DNA of 64,000 nucleotides, from contig NZ_KB891806.1 of NCBI RefSeq assembly GCF_000373565.1, forward strand, positions 124,001 through 188,000. Reading direction: 5' to 3'. Source of the DNA: Streptomyces sp. HmicA12. GTDB taxonomy: Bacteria; Actinomycetota; Actinomycetes; Streptomycetales; Streptomycetaceae. Shown here piece by piece: positions 52,467-63,696 of this stretch (within the stretch, counting starts at the first letter, position 1; each line of letters starts with the position of its first letter). The position numbers and the translations under genes were made by a program. Under the pieces are notes generated by a model, which ran no database searches, was not told where the DNA came from, and worked only from the letters and a program-made list of their open reading frames with translations.

Positions 52467-53006
52467 ATGGCAGGCAAGGTCACCCCTCATGTACCCCACG
52501 GCGCCACGCACACCGTCACCGACCGGAACTGGGCGCACGAGCTGCGGGCCGCGGCGCTCTGTTCCCTCCTGCTGCTCGGGCTCGTCACGCTGATCGACGC
52601 GGCGAACGAGACGCTCAGCCCGGTGCGCGGCCTGCTGTGGACGGGCCTGTCCCTGCTCCTCTACGCCGTGCTGCACCCGCCGCGCGTCATGGCGGGCCCC
52701 GGCCGGCTCGCGGTCCACGGGCTGCTGCGCCGCCGCCACGTCTGCACGGACCTGCTGGTGTCGGTGCGCCGCGGCGAGGGGCTGACGCCGCGTCTCGTCC
52801 TGCGCGACGCCCTGGGGGCACGGGTGGAGCTGGACCCCGCGGTGCTCGTGGCGAACCCGGTGCTGTGGCACCGGGTGGAGACCGGGGCGGGCCGGGCCCG
52901 GGCCAGTGGGTTGCTGGTGGCCGGGGAGGATGTGTTGCGGGAGCTCGGGGCGCGGGTGGACGGGGACGAGGCGCGGGCGATCTTCAGTGCGGCCGGGCTC
53001 TCGTGA
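52467..53006 (+). CDS. Hypothetical membrane protein
   Basis: The 179-residue product is read from the ATG at 52467 (MAGKVTPHVP). An in-frame GTG at 52458 adds three residues. Two hydrophobic segments (ELRAAALCSLLLLGLVTLI, GLLWTGLSLLLYAVL) precede a soluble C-terminal domain of about 110 residues that looks like a PH-type or DUF fold (GRLAVHGLLRRRHVCTDLLVSVRRGEGLTPRLVLRDALGARVELD). I do not recognise the family by function. It is divergent from the sugar-binding protein gene. Confidence 0.7.
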   Translation: MAGKVTPHVPHGATHTVTDRNWAHELRAAALCSLLLLGLVTLIDAANETLSPVRGLLWTGLSLLLYAVLHPPRVMAGPGRLAVHGLLRRRHVCTDLLVSVRRGEGLTPRLVLRDALGARVELDPAVLVANPVLWHRVETGAGRARASGLLVAGEDVLRELGARVDGDEARAIFSAAGLS

Positions 53007-53013
53007 CGCGGCG

Positions 53014-53934
53014 CTACCCCTTGAGGCCCTCATAGGTGACCCCGGTCAACCGCTCCGACGCCGCCCACAACCGCTCCCCCGCCACGTCGTTCACGGTCCA
53101 CGACGCCCGCCACGACCTGGCCGGCGCCCCGCGCCACATCATCACGCGCGGGCCGTAGAAGTCGTCGGAGCGCACCCCGGGCGCCGTCGCCGCGTGGAGC
53201 GTCGGCAGCGCCCCGGTCTCCGCGGGCTGCGCGAAGACCCGGTTGCCCACCTCGTAGAACCGCTCCGCGCCCTTGCGGCCCTCCATCTGGGCGCCGCGCG
53301 CCTGCAGGGACGTGGCGGCGTATCCGGGATGCGCGGCGGCGGCCACCAGCCCGGCGTCGGCGGCGCGCCGGGCCAGTTCGTGCACGAACAGCAGGTTGGC
53401 GGTCTTGGAGCGGCCGTAGGCGACCCAGCGCCGGTACTGCTTCTCGCTGTTGAGGTCGTCGATGTCGATGTTGGCCAGGGCGTGCAGCCCGCTGGAGACC
53501 GACACCACCCGGGGCGCGGCCGCGTCGAGGAGGCTGGGCAGCAGCAGGCCGGTCAGCGCGAAGTGCCCGAGGTGGTTGACGCCGAACTGGGTCTCGAAGC
53601 CGTCCGCCGTGCGCCCGTACGGCAGGGCCATGACCCCGGCGTTGTTGACGAGCAGGTCGAGCGGTCGCCCGGTCCACGTCCCGGCGAACTCCCGCACCGA
53701 GCCGAGGTCCCCGAGGTCGAGCGCCCCGAACTCGACGTCGGCGCCCGGCACTTCGGCGCGCAGCCGGTCCACCGCGGCGCCGCCGCGTTCCGCGCTGCGG
53801 CAGGCGAGCACGACGCGGGCACCGGCCCGCGCGAGTTCCCGCGCGGTGACGTACCCGATGCCGCTGTTGGCGCCGGTGACCACGGCGCCGCGGCCGCTCT
53901 GATCGGGGATGTCGCTGGCGTTCCAGCCGCTCAT
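53014..53934 (-). CDS. Short-chain dehydrogenase, retinol/protochlorophyllide-reductase-like
   Basis: The 306-residue SDR has GAVVTGANSGIGYVTARELA, the NADP-type ACRSAERG, LLVNNAGVM, FGVNHLGHFALTGLLLP, VVSVSSGLHA and the catalytic YGRSKTANLLF. GGGAG precedes the ATG. This subfamily contains many Streptomyces oxidoreductases of unknown substrate. It is convergent with the hypothetical membrane protein gene by seven bases. Confidence 0.92.
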   Translation of the reverse strand: MSGWNASDIPDQSGRGAVVTGANSGIGYVTARELARAGARVVLACRSAERGGAAVDRLRAEVPGADVEFGALDLGDLGSVREFAGTWTGRPLDLLVNNAGVMALPYGRTADGFETQFGVNHLGHFALTGLLLPSLLDAAAPRVVSVSSGLHALANIDIDDLNSEKQYRRWVAYGRSKTANLLFVHELARRAADAGLVAAAAHPGYAATSLQARGAQMEGRKGAERFYEVGNRVFAQPAETGALPTLHAATAPGVRSDDFYGPRVMMWRGAPARSWRASWTVNDVAGERLWAASERLTGVTYEGLKG

Positions 53935-54009
53935 GGCTGTGCTCCCTGGGCGCGGGTCGGTCGTTACCGGGTGAACTTACCCGACAGTAAAGTGCCCGGC
54001 CCGCCCGCG

Positions 54010-54050
54010 CGAAAGGGCGGCACCCCCCGCACAGGGGTGCCGCCCTTTCG
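54010..54050. terminator. Terminator after ppdK
   Basis: CGAAAGGGCGGCACCCC (54010-54026) and GGGGTGCCGCCCTTTCG (54034-54050) form a perfect 17-bp stem with a seven-base loop. It lies 70 bp after the ppdK stop and 75 bp before the SDR start, and isolates the two genes. Confidence 0.85.
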
Positions 54051-54119
54051 TCGAACACCGGAGCCGCCGCGATCGGTGAGGGTCGGGGACCGACGGCGGC
54101 TCCGGGGGTCACACGGGGA

Positions 54120-56858
<2,739 letters not shown>

Positions 56859-57274
56859 GGGTCTCGACTCCTCGAGGCTCGGTGGCTGCCCTGACGGCGA
56901 GGAACATACCCAGATCCAAGGCCTGTGGGTACGTCCACTCAGCTGTCATACGGACGTAACCACCCGTCCGCCAGGAGATCGAAAGTGACTGGCGGGTACG
57001 CGCCGCACTCCCCCAGCGTTCAAGTCCCGAACGCGCAACCCCCGTAGAGCCCGAATATCGCTCACATGAGCATGCCCACTACTCATCTGAATTCAAGGCG
57101 TAAATGATCGAGCGATGGCACTCAGTGCCACGTCTTGAAGAAGCGCAGACGTCGATTTAGCGCTCATCTGAGCGCAAGGGCTATCAAGGGTGGCGAGAAT
57201 CACGCCGTTTGAAGGGCCGGGCGGACGGTCCGATGTCAGCATGCGGACAGCTGATCGCGGCCGAAACGGGCGCG
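56859..57274. promoter_or_regulatory. Gap between the ROK gene and ppdK with several palindromes
   Basis: This 416-bp gap must contain the ppdK promoter, which I cannot place with confidence. Three dyads stand out: CGCCAG/CTGGCG (56969-56974 and 56989-56994), a perfect palindrome TGGCACTCAGTGCCA (57116-57130), and GCGCTCATCTGAGCGC near 57160-57175. CTCATCTGA also occurs at 57083, so it may be a repeated regulator contact. Confidence 0.45.
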
Positions 57275-58477
57275 TCACACGCCCAGTGCCGCCAGCCGGC
57301 GCTCCGCGCGCTCGGGGGCGTACAGCTCCTCCACCACCAGGGCTCCCGCTCCGATGAGCGCGGAGCGCTCGCCGAGCCGTGCCGTGACCACGTCCAGGTG
57401 TGCGGTCGAGCGGGGCAGCGCCCGCTGGTAGAGGAGCTCGCGCACGCCCGTGAGGAAGGGAGTTCCGGCCAGATCTCCGGCGATCATGAGGACACCGGGG
57501 TTCAGCAGGGTGACGACGGTGGCGAGGACCTCGCCGACCCCGCGCCCCGCCTCCCGGGCGAGGCGCACCGCCTCGGGGTGCCCGGCGGCGAGCAGCTCGC
57601 GCACGTCCCAGCCGGAGGCCGCGGGCACCCCCGCCTCGGTGAGCCGGCGCGCCAGGGCCCGGCCGCTCGCGACCGCGGCCAGGCAGCCGTACGAGCCGCA
57701 CCTGCACAGCGCGTCCGCGCCCTGCGGGACGCGGATGTGCCCGATGTCGCCCGCGCCGCCGTCGATGCCCCGGAAGATCGCCCCGTCCACGACGACACCC
57801 GCGCCGATCCCGGTGGAGACCTTGACCAGGACGAAGGCGCGGCAGTCGGGGTGACCTGCGCGCTGCTCCCCGTACGCCATGAGGTTCGCGTCGTTGTCCA
57901 CCAGGACGGGGAGGTCGGGTGCGGTCGCCGCGTGCTCGGCGGCGGACCGGGCGAGCCGCCCTCTTATGTCGTAGCCGTCCCAGCCCGGCATGATCGGGGG
58001 CTGTATGACGCGGCCGCTGTCGGTGTCGACCGGCCCCGGCACGGCGAGCCCGATGCCGCACACCGCGTCGGCGGCCCGGCCCGCCTCCTTGAGCAGGTCG
58101 CCGAACCAGACGCCCAGTTGGGACAGCACCCTCTCCGGTCCGTCCTCCACGGTGAGGGGGTCGGTGTACTCGGCGAGGACCTCGCCGGACAGGGTCAGGA
58201 CGGCGGCGCGGGCGTGCCGGGTGTCGAGGGCGGCGGCGAGCACCACGGCATGGGTGTCGTCGAACTCCAGGTGGATCGAAGGGCGGCCGCCCAGGCGGGA
58301 GTTGACCGTCTCGGCCGCGCCCTCGCGCAGCCAGCCGGCCCGGAAGAGCCGGTCCAGGCGGTGTCCGACGGTGGCCCGGGAGAGGCCGGTGACCTCCTGG
58401 AGCGCGCCGCGCGTGGTCGCCCGCCCGCTGCGCACCAGGTGCAGCAGATCCCCGGCGTTCGCCTGGTTCCCCGCCAT
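57275..58477 (-). CDS. ROK-family transcriptional regulator
   Basis: The 400-residue protein has an N-terminal winged helix (GDLLHLVRSGRATTRGALQEVTGLSRATVGHRLDRLF) fused to a ROK sugar-kinase-like domain. The zinc site is intact, GHIRVPQG...CRCGSYGCLAAVASG, and VPVLVDNDANLMAYGE is the sugar-binding loop. The ATP-site residues of true kinases are only partly kept, so it is probably a sugar-sensing regulator. It is divergent from two glycan hydrolase genes across a 151-bp gap and is the likely regulator of them. Confidence 0.92.
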   Translation of the reverse strand: MAGNQANAGDLLHLVRSGRATTRGALQEVTGLSRATVGHRLDRLFRAGWLREGAAETVNSRLGGRPSIHLEFDDTHAVVLAAALDTRHARAAVLTLSGEVLAEYTDPLTVEDGPERVLSQLGVWFGDLLKEAGRAADAVCGIGLAVPGPVDTDSGRVIQPPIMPGWDGYDIRGRLARSAAEHAATAPDLPVLVDNDANLMAYGEQRAGHPDCRAFVLVKVSTGIGAGVVVDGAIFRGIDGGAGDIGHIRVPQGADALCRCGSYGCLAAVASGRALARRLTEAGVPAASGWDVRELLAAGHPEAVRLAREAGRGVGEVLATVVTLLNPGVLMIAGDLAGTPFLTGVRELLYQRALPRSTAHLDVVTARLGERSALIGAGALVVEELYAPERAERRLAALGV

Positions 58478-58508
58478 GTCGCCAACCCCCTTGCGTTCAT
58501 CAACTGCG

Positions 58509-58546
58509 CGTTACATTCTAGGTTTTGCGTGTTAAGTAGACGTAAC
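58509..58546. promoter_or_regulatory. Putative ROK operator and promoter in the divergent gap
   Basis: CGTTAC (58509-58514) and GTAAC (58542-58546) face each other, and GTTA-n8-TAAC forms an inner dyad at 58531-58546. TTGCGT (58525-58530) may be a -35 element for the plus-strand operon. This T/A-rich island in GC-rich DNA fits a ROK binding site. Confidence 0.4.
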
Positions 58547-58628
58547 TCTATGCTGCCTGCTGCGTAACCGACACCCCGTCAGTACCTCGGCCCGGTGTCC
58601 GGCAGTCCGGCTGTCCACGGGAGAACAT

Positions 58629-60095
58629 GTGGAGCACACGACCGAGCGGTTCGAGTCCGCGGCGGGAACCAGGCTGCGGGAGCGGGGGCCGGGACCCGAG
58701 CCGCTGTGGGACCGCGCCGCGCACGTCCTCGACGCCAACTGGACGGGAGTCTCGACCGTCCCCTCGCGCACGCTGTACCCGCACCAGTGGTCGTGGGACT
58801 CGGCGTTCATCGCGATCGGGCTGCGTCATGTCTCCCCCTTACGCGCCCAGTTGGAGCTGGAGACGCTGCTGAGCGCCCAGTGGGGCGACGGCCGGATCCC
58901 GCACATCGTGTTCAACCCTGCCGTACCACTGGACGCGTACTTCCCCAGCCCCGACTTCTGGCGCTCCTCCACCGCGGGCCGCGCGTCCGGCGCGCCGTCG
59001 GCCGTGCAGACCTCCGGCATCGTGCAGCCCCCGGTCCACGCGCTCGCCGCCTGGCTGGTGCACCGCGCCGACCCCGCTCTCTCCCGCTCCCGCGGCTTCC
59101 TGCCCCGCGTGTACCCCGCGCTCGCGGCCTGGCACCGCTATCTGCTGCACCGCCGCGATCTGGGCGGCGGCGGGCTCGCCTCGGTCGTCCACCCCTGGGA
59201 GCAGGGGATGGACAACAGCCCTTGCTGGGACACCCCGTTGAGCCGGATCGTCCCGGCCGAGTCGCGTACGTTCCGGCGTGCGGACCTGGAGCACGGCGCG
59301 GCGGACGACCGCCCCACCGACCTCGACTACGGCCGGTACGTGCGTCTCGCGACGGACTACCGCGACGGTCAATACGCGGACGGAGAGGGGGAGTTCGCGG
59401 TCGAGGACCCGTCCTTCAACGCGCTGCTGGCCGCCTCCGAGCACGCGCTGGCGCGGATCGCCTGCGAGCTGGGGGCGGCGGGCACGGCCCGGCACGCCCG
59501 CGCGCAGCGGCTCACCGCGGCGCTCGTGGCGCGGCTGTGGGACCCGGACACGGAGATGTTCTTCTGCCGGGACGTGCGCGGCGGCGGGCTGATCAGGGAG
59601 TACGGCGTCTCGGGCCTGGTGCCGCTGATCCTGCCCGCGCTGCCGCGCGAGGTGGTCCGCGCGCTGGTGCGCACCGCGGCGGGCCCGCACTTCGGCGTCG
59701 GCGAGCGGGTGCGGCTCGCGCCGAGCTACGACCTCCTCGGACCGGCCTTCGACGCGCACCGGTACTGGCGCGGTCCTGCCTGGTTCAACACCAACTGGCT
59801 TCTGGAGCACGGCCTTCGGCTGCACGGGGAGCACGCGCGGGCGGCGCGTCTGCGGACCGCGATGCTGGACGTGGCCGGGGCCTCGGACTTCGCCGAGTAC
59901 GTCGATCCGTACACGGGGGCGGGCTGCGGCGCCCGCGGCTTCGGCTGGACGGCCGCGCTGACGCTGGACCTGCTGAGCCCCGCCTCGGTGTCGAACGCCG
60001 AACAACACCGGCGGGCGGAGCCGGCACACGTGCAGGACACCGCCGGGCAGGCGGGAACGCGGGGACAGGGCCCGAGGGAAGGAACCTCTCGATGA
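58629..60095 (+). CDS. MGH1-like glycoside hydrolase (GH63-type)
   Basis: The 488-residue cytoplasmic protein starts at the GTG at 58629, with GGGAG upstream. An ATG two bases earlier is out of frame. The alpha/alpha-toroid fold is recognised by YPHQWSWDSAFIAIG near the N-terminus, VHPWEQGMDNSPCWD, SYDLLGPAFDAHRYWRGPAWFNTNWLL and the late GFGWTAALTLDLL. Relatives hydrolyse glucosylglycerate, mannosylglycerate or glucosides. The last 40 residues are low-complexity and probably unstructured. It is translationally coupled (ATGA) to the next gene. Confidence 0.85.
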   Translation: MEHTTERFESAAGTRLRERGPGPEPLWDRAAHVLDANWTGVSTVPSRTLYPHQWSWDSAFIAIGLRHVSPLRAQLELETLLSAQWGDGRIPHIVFNPAVPLDAYFPSPDFWRSSTAGRASGAPSAVQTSGIVQPPVHALAAWLVHRADPALSRSRGFLPRVYPALAAWHRYLLHRRDLGGGGLASVVHPWEQGMDNSPCWDTPLSRIVPAESRTFRRADLEHGAADDRPTDLDYGRYVRLATDYRDGQYADGEGEFAVEDPSFNALLAASEHALARIACELGAAGTARHARAQRLTAALVARLWDPDTEMFFCRDVRGGGLIREYGVSGLVPLILPALPREVVRALVRTAAGPHFGVGERVRLAPSYDLLGPAFDAHRYWRGPAWFNTNWLLEHGLRLHGEHARAARLRTAMLDVAGASDFAEYVDPYTGAGCGARGFGWTAALTLDLLSPASVSNAEQHRRAEPAHVQDTAGQAGTRGQGPREGTSR

Positions 60096-62074
60096 CGGAG
60101 ACACACCGCTACGGACATGGGCAGGGACAGGGCCTCGCACCCCAACTCCTGGTGTGCGGAGGGACGTTCGCGTCGCTCGACGCGGGCGGCGGGCTGAGCG
60201 CGGTGCGCGGCGGCTCGGCCATGTCGGGACCGGACGGCCTGTTCGTGCGGGACGCCCGGCACCTGTGCCGCTGGCAGCTCACGGTCGACGGCGCGGCGCC
60301 CGAGGTGCTCACGCCCCTGTCGTACGAGGACGGGGGCGTGGCCCGCTGTGTGCTCGTGCCGCGCGGCGGACGCCAGGAGCCGCCCGCGTACACGCTCTTC
60401 CGCGAACAGGCCGTCGGGGAGGGGTCGTTGGTGGAGCTGCTGCGCATCGTGTCGAACCGTCCGGTGCCGTCGACGGTCCGGCTCGCGCTGACCGTCGACG
60501 CCGACTTCACCGACCAGTTCGAGCTGCGCTCCGACCACCGCACGTACGCCAAGACGGGCGTGGTGCGCACCCGTGAAGTCCTCGACGACGGCGTCGAGTT
60601 CACCTACCGGCGGGGCGACTGGCGCTCGTCGACGACCGTGACGAGCGAGCCCGCGCCGGAGGCCGTGGAGGAGACCGGTACGGGCGCGCGCCGCCTGGTG
60701 TGGACGCTGGAGCTCGACGCCCAGGGCAGCGCGGAGCTCACGCTGCGGGTGGCGGCGCGACCGCACGGCGTGGCGGCGGTACGGGTGCCCGCGACGCCGG
60801 CCGCGGCGGCCGCCGAACTCACCGCCTCGGTCGACGAGTTCGGCTCCGGGGTGACCCTGCCCGGTGCCTGGCCCGAGCTGGCGGCGGCCTGCGCGCGGGG
60901 CCTCGCCGATCTGGCGGTGCTGCGGGTGCCGGCGGCGGGCCCGGACGGCGAGCGGCATCTGGTACCGGCGGCGGGCGTCCCCTGGTTCCTCACCCTGCTC
61001 GGCCGGGACGCCCTGCTGACGTCCCTGTTCGCGCTCCCCTACCGGCCCGAACTGGCCGCCGCCACGCTGCCCGTGCTCGCCGCGACCCAGGCCACCGAGC
61101 TGGTCGAGGGGGCCGTCGCGCAGCCCGGCAAGATCGTGCACGAGGTGCGGCACGGGGAGCTGGCGCACTTCGGGCAGGTGCCGTACGGGCGCTACTACGG
61201 CTCGGTCGACGCGACGCCTCTCTTCCTGGTGCTGCTCGGGGCGTACACGGAGCGCACCGGGGACGCCGGGCTCGCCCGGCGCCTGGAGTCGCACGCGCGG
61301 GCCGCGGTGGGCTGGATGCTGGACCACGGCGGACTGACGTCGCGCGGGTATCTCGTATACCGCGCCGACCAGGGCGGCCTCGCCAACCAGAACTGGAAGG
61401 ACTCCCCCGGCGCGATCTGTTCCGCCGACGGCAGCCGGGCGACCGGGCCCGTGATGGCGGCGGGCGCGCAGGGGTACGCGTACGACGCGCTGCGCCGCAC
61501 CGCCGTGCTGGCCAGGACGGTCTGGGACGACGTGGTGTACGCGGAACTGCTGGAGCAGGCGGCGGCGGATCTCCGCGACCGGTTCCTGCGGGACTTCTGG
61601 ATGGAGGAGAAGGGCTTCCCGGCGCTGGCCCTCGACGGCGACGGGCACCAGGTCGACGCGCTGGCGTCCGACGCGGGGCATCTGCTGTGGTCGGGGCTGC
61701 TCGACAAGGAGTACGGCGAGGCGGTCGGGCGGCGCCTGCTCGAACCGGACTTCTTCTCCGGGTGGGGCGTGCGCACGGTGGCCTCCGGCCAGGCCGCGTA
61801 CCACCCGCTGTCGTACCACCGCGGCTCGGTGTGGCCGCACGACAACGCGCTGATCGCGCTGGGGCTCGCGCGGTACGGGCTGCACGACGAGGCGCGGGTC
61901 GTGGCGGGCGGCCTGGTCGCGGCGTCGGTCGCCTGCGGTGGGCGGCTGCCGGAGGTGGTCGCCGGGTACGAGCGGGAGGCGTACCCGGCGCCGGTTCCCT
62001 ACCCGTACGCGTGCGCGCGCGAGTCCCGGTCGGCCGCGGCGCCGTTGGCGTTGCTGAGCGCGGTGGGGGGATAG
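60092..62074 (+). CDS. Glycogen debranching enzyme-like protein (amylo-alpha-1,6-glucosidase type)
   Basis: The 660-residue product starts at the ATG overlapping the previous stop, with AAGGAA upstream. The N-terminal GDE domain (residues about 40-220) begins GPDGLFVRDARHLCRWQLTVDG. The C-terminal alpha/alpha barrel has AAGVPWFLTLLGRDALLTS, GKIVHEVRHGELAHFGQVPYGRYYGSVDATPLFLVLLG, NQNWKDSPGAI and YHRGSVWPHDNALIALGL, which carry the likely catalytic acids. It likely removes glucose from branched or short alpha-glucans. It forms an operon with the MGH1-like gene, and both are probably induced through the divergent ROK regulator. Confidence 0.88.
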   Translation: MTETHRYGHGQGQGLAPQLLVCGGTFASLDAGGGLSAVRGGSAMSGPDGLFVRDARHLCRWQLTVDGAAPEVLTPLSYEDGGVARCVLVPRGGRQEPPAYTLFREQAVGEGSLVELLRIVSNRPVPSTVRLALTVDADFTDQFELRSDHRTYAKTGVVRTREVLDDGVEFTYRRGDWRSSTTVTSEPAPEAVEETGTGARRLVWTLELDAQGSAELTLRVAARPHGVAAVRVPATPAAAAAELTASVDEFGSGVTLPGAWPELAAACARGLADLAVLRVPAAGPDGERHLVPAAGVPWFLTLLGRDALLTSLFALPYRPELAAATLPVLAATQATELVEGAVAQPGKIVHEVRHGELAHFGQVPYGRYYGSVDATPLFLVLLGAYTERTGDAGLARRLESHARAAVGWMLDHGGLTSRGYLVYRADQGGLANQNWKDSPGAICSADGSRATGPVMAAGAQGYAYDALRRTAVLARTVWDDVVYAELLEQAAADLRDRFLRDFWMEEKGFPALALDGDGHQVDALASDAGHLLWSGLLDKEYGEAVGRRLLEPDFFSGWGVRTVASGQAAYHPLSYHRGSVWPHDNALIALGLARYGLHDEARVVAGGLVAASVACGGRLPEVVAGYEREAYPAPVPYPYACARESRSAAAPLALLSAVGG

Positions 62075-62096
62075 GTCGCGTTGCCGGGTGCGGGCC

Positions 62097-62445
62097 CGGT
62101 GGGGCTTCTCGCGCAGTTCCCCGCGCCCCTGAGCGTGCCCGTCTGTCGAGTGCGCTCTCGTCCCCGGCCGCGACCCGGTGGGGCTTCTCGCGCAGTTCCC
62201 CGCGCCCCTGTTCGCCTTCGCGTCTGCCGGGTTCCCTTGTCGCGCGGCTTGAAGGTCGTGGGTGGTTGCTCGCGCAGTTCCCCGCGCCCCTGGAAGCGAG
62301 CTCCGCTCGCCCCAGGGGAAGCTGCGCGCAGCGCATGCTTCAGGGGCGCGGGGAACTGCGCGAGAAGCCCCACCGGCCGTCAGGTGGAAACGAGGCGCCC
62401 ATGGGGCAGACGCCGGTCTTTCAGGGGCGCGGGGAACTGCGCGAC
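62097..62445. repeat. Five dispersed repeats between the convergent GDE and dusB genes
   Basis: Direct copies of the core lie at about 62097-62131, 62176-62210 and 62270-62291. Inverted copies lie at 62338-62375 and 62421-62445. The third and fourth copies make a long hairpin almost identical to 36820-36926. There is no gene in this 380-bp gap. The array is expected to end transcription from both sides. Confidence 0.85.
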
Positions 62446-62454
62446 CTGGGCCCG

Positions 62455-63588
62455 TCAGCCTCCGGACGTGTCCGACTCCGCGTCCTCGGAGAGGCCCGCG
62501 CAGTCGTACGGGTCCTTGAGCCAGCCGTCCGGGAGGACGACACGGTTGTTGCCGGAGGTACGGCCCCGGGGCCCGTCGGCCCCGGACGGCCAGTCCTGGT
62601 CGAGGTCCAACTCGTCGAGCCCGGCACGGAGTTCCGCCAGGGACGACGTGATCGCCAGACGCTTGCGCATCTCGGAGCCGACCGAGAACCCCTTCAGGTA
62701 CCAGGCGACGTGCTTGCGGAAGTCGATGACACCCCGCGCCTCGTCGCCGATCCATTCACCGAGCAGCGTGGCGTGCCGCACCATCGCGTCGGCCACCACC
62801 CGCAGGGTCGGGCGGACCCGCTCGTCACGGCCCTCGAACGCCGCGACCAGGTCCGCGAACAGCCAGGGACGGCCCAGGCACCCACGCCCGACCACGACCC
62901 CGTCGCACCCGGTCTCGCGGACCATGCGCAGCGCGTCGTCCGCCGACCAGATGTCGCCGTTGCCGAGCACCGGGATCTCCGGGACGTGCTCCTTGAGCCG
63001 CGCGATGGCGTCCCAGTCGGCCGTGCCGCCGTAGTGCTGCGCCGCCGTGCGCCCGTGCAGGGCGATCGCCGTGACGCCCTCCTCGACCGCGATCCGCCCG
63101 GCGTCCAGGAACGTGATGTGGTCGTCGTCGATGCCCTTGCGCATCTTCATGGTGACCGGGAGGTCGCCCGCGCCGGAGACGGCCTCCTTCAGGATCGCGC
63201 GCAGCAGGTTCCGCTTGTACGGGAGCGCGGAGCCGCCGCCCTTGCGCGTCACCTTCGGGACCGGGCAGCCGAAGTTCAGGTCGATGTGGTCGGCGAGGTC
63301 CTCCTCCGCGATCATGCGGACGGCCTTGCCGACGGTGGCCGGGTCGACGCCGTACAGCTGGATCGAGCGAGGCTTCTCGGTCTCGTCGAAGTGGATCAGC
63401 TGCATGGTCTTCTCGTTGCGCTCGACCAGCGCGCGGGTCGTGATCATCTCGCTGACGAAGAGACCCTTGCCGCCCGAGAACTCCCGGCACAGGGTCCGGA
63501 ACGGCGCGTTCGTGATGCCCGCCATGGGTGCGAGGACCACGGGCGGCTGCACGGTGTGCGGGCCTACTTGGAGCGGCTGCTGGGACAT
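62455..63588 (-). CDS. dusB: tRNA-dihydrouridine synthase (DusB-type)
   Basis: The 377-residue FMN enzyme reduces uridines in the tRNA D-loop with NADPH. I start at the ATG at 63588 (MSQQPLQVGPHTV), because the extra 14 residues upstream do not belong to the family. The barrel shows VVLAPMAGITNAPFRTLCREFSG, DLNFGCPVPKVTRKGGGSAL with the catalytic Cys, MKMRKGIDDDH, ALHGRTAAQHYGG and PVLGNGDIWSADDALRMV. The C-terminal helical domain has FRKHVAWYLKGF. It is convergent with the GDE gene. Confidence 0.94.
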   Translation of the reverse strand: MSQQPLQVGPHTVQPPVVLAPMAGITNAPFRTLCREFSGGKGLFVSEMITTRALVERNEKTMQLIHFDETEKPRSIQLYGVDPATVGKAVRMIAEEDLADHIDLNFGCPVPKVTRKGGGSALPYKRNLLRAILKEAVSGAGDLPVTMKMRKGIDDDHITFLDAGRIAVEEGVTAIALHGRTAAQHYGGTADWDAIARLKEHVPEIPVLGNGDIWSADDALRMVRETGCDGVVVGRGCLGRPWLFADLVAAFEGRDERVRPTLRVVADAMVRHATLLGEWIGDEARGVIDFRKHVAWYLKGFSVGSEMRKRLAITSSLAELRAGLDELDLDQDWPSGADGPRGRTSGNNRVVLPDGWLKDPYDCAGLSEDAESDTSGG

Positions 63589-63696
63589 CGGGGCGAGTCT
63601 CCGGGAACGTACGAACAGGGCGGCTGCCACGGCGTCCGGTGCGTCGTCCGCCGACGCGGCAAGGATCCATTGTCCCCCACCCGGCCCATGCCCCGC

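Noticed and set aside
59726..62755. Minus-strand frame of about 1,000 codons spanning the GDE gene and the repeat array
   Set aside because: It runs through the dispersed repeats and opposite two real genes, and has no recognisable domain.
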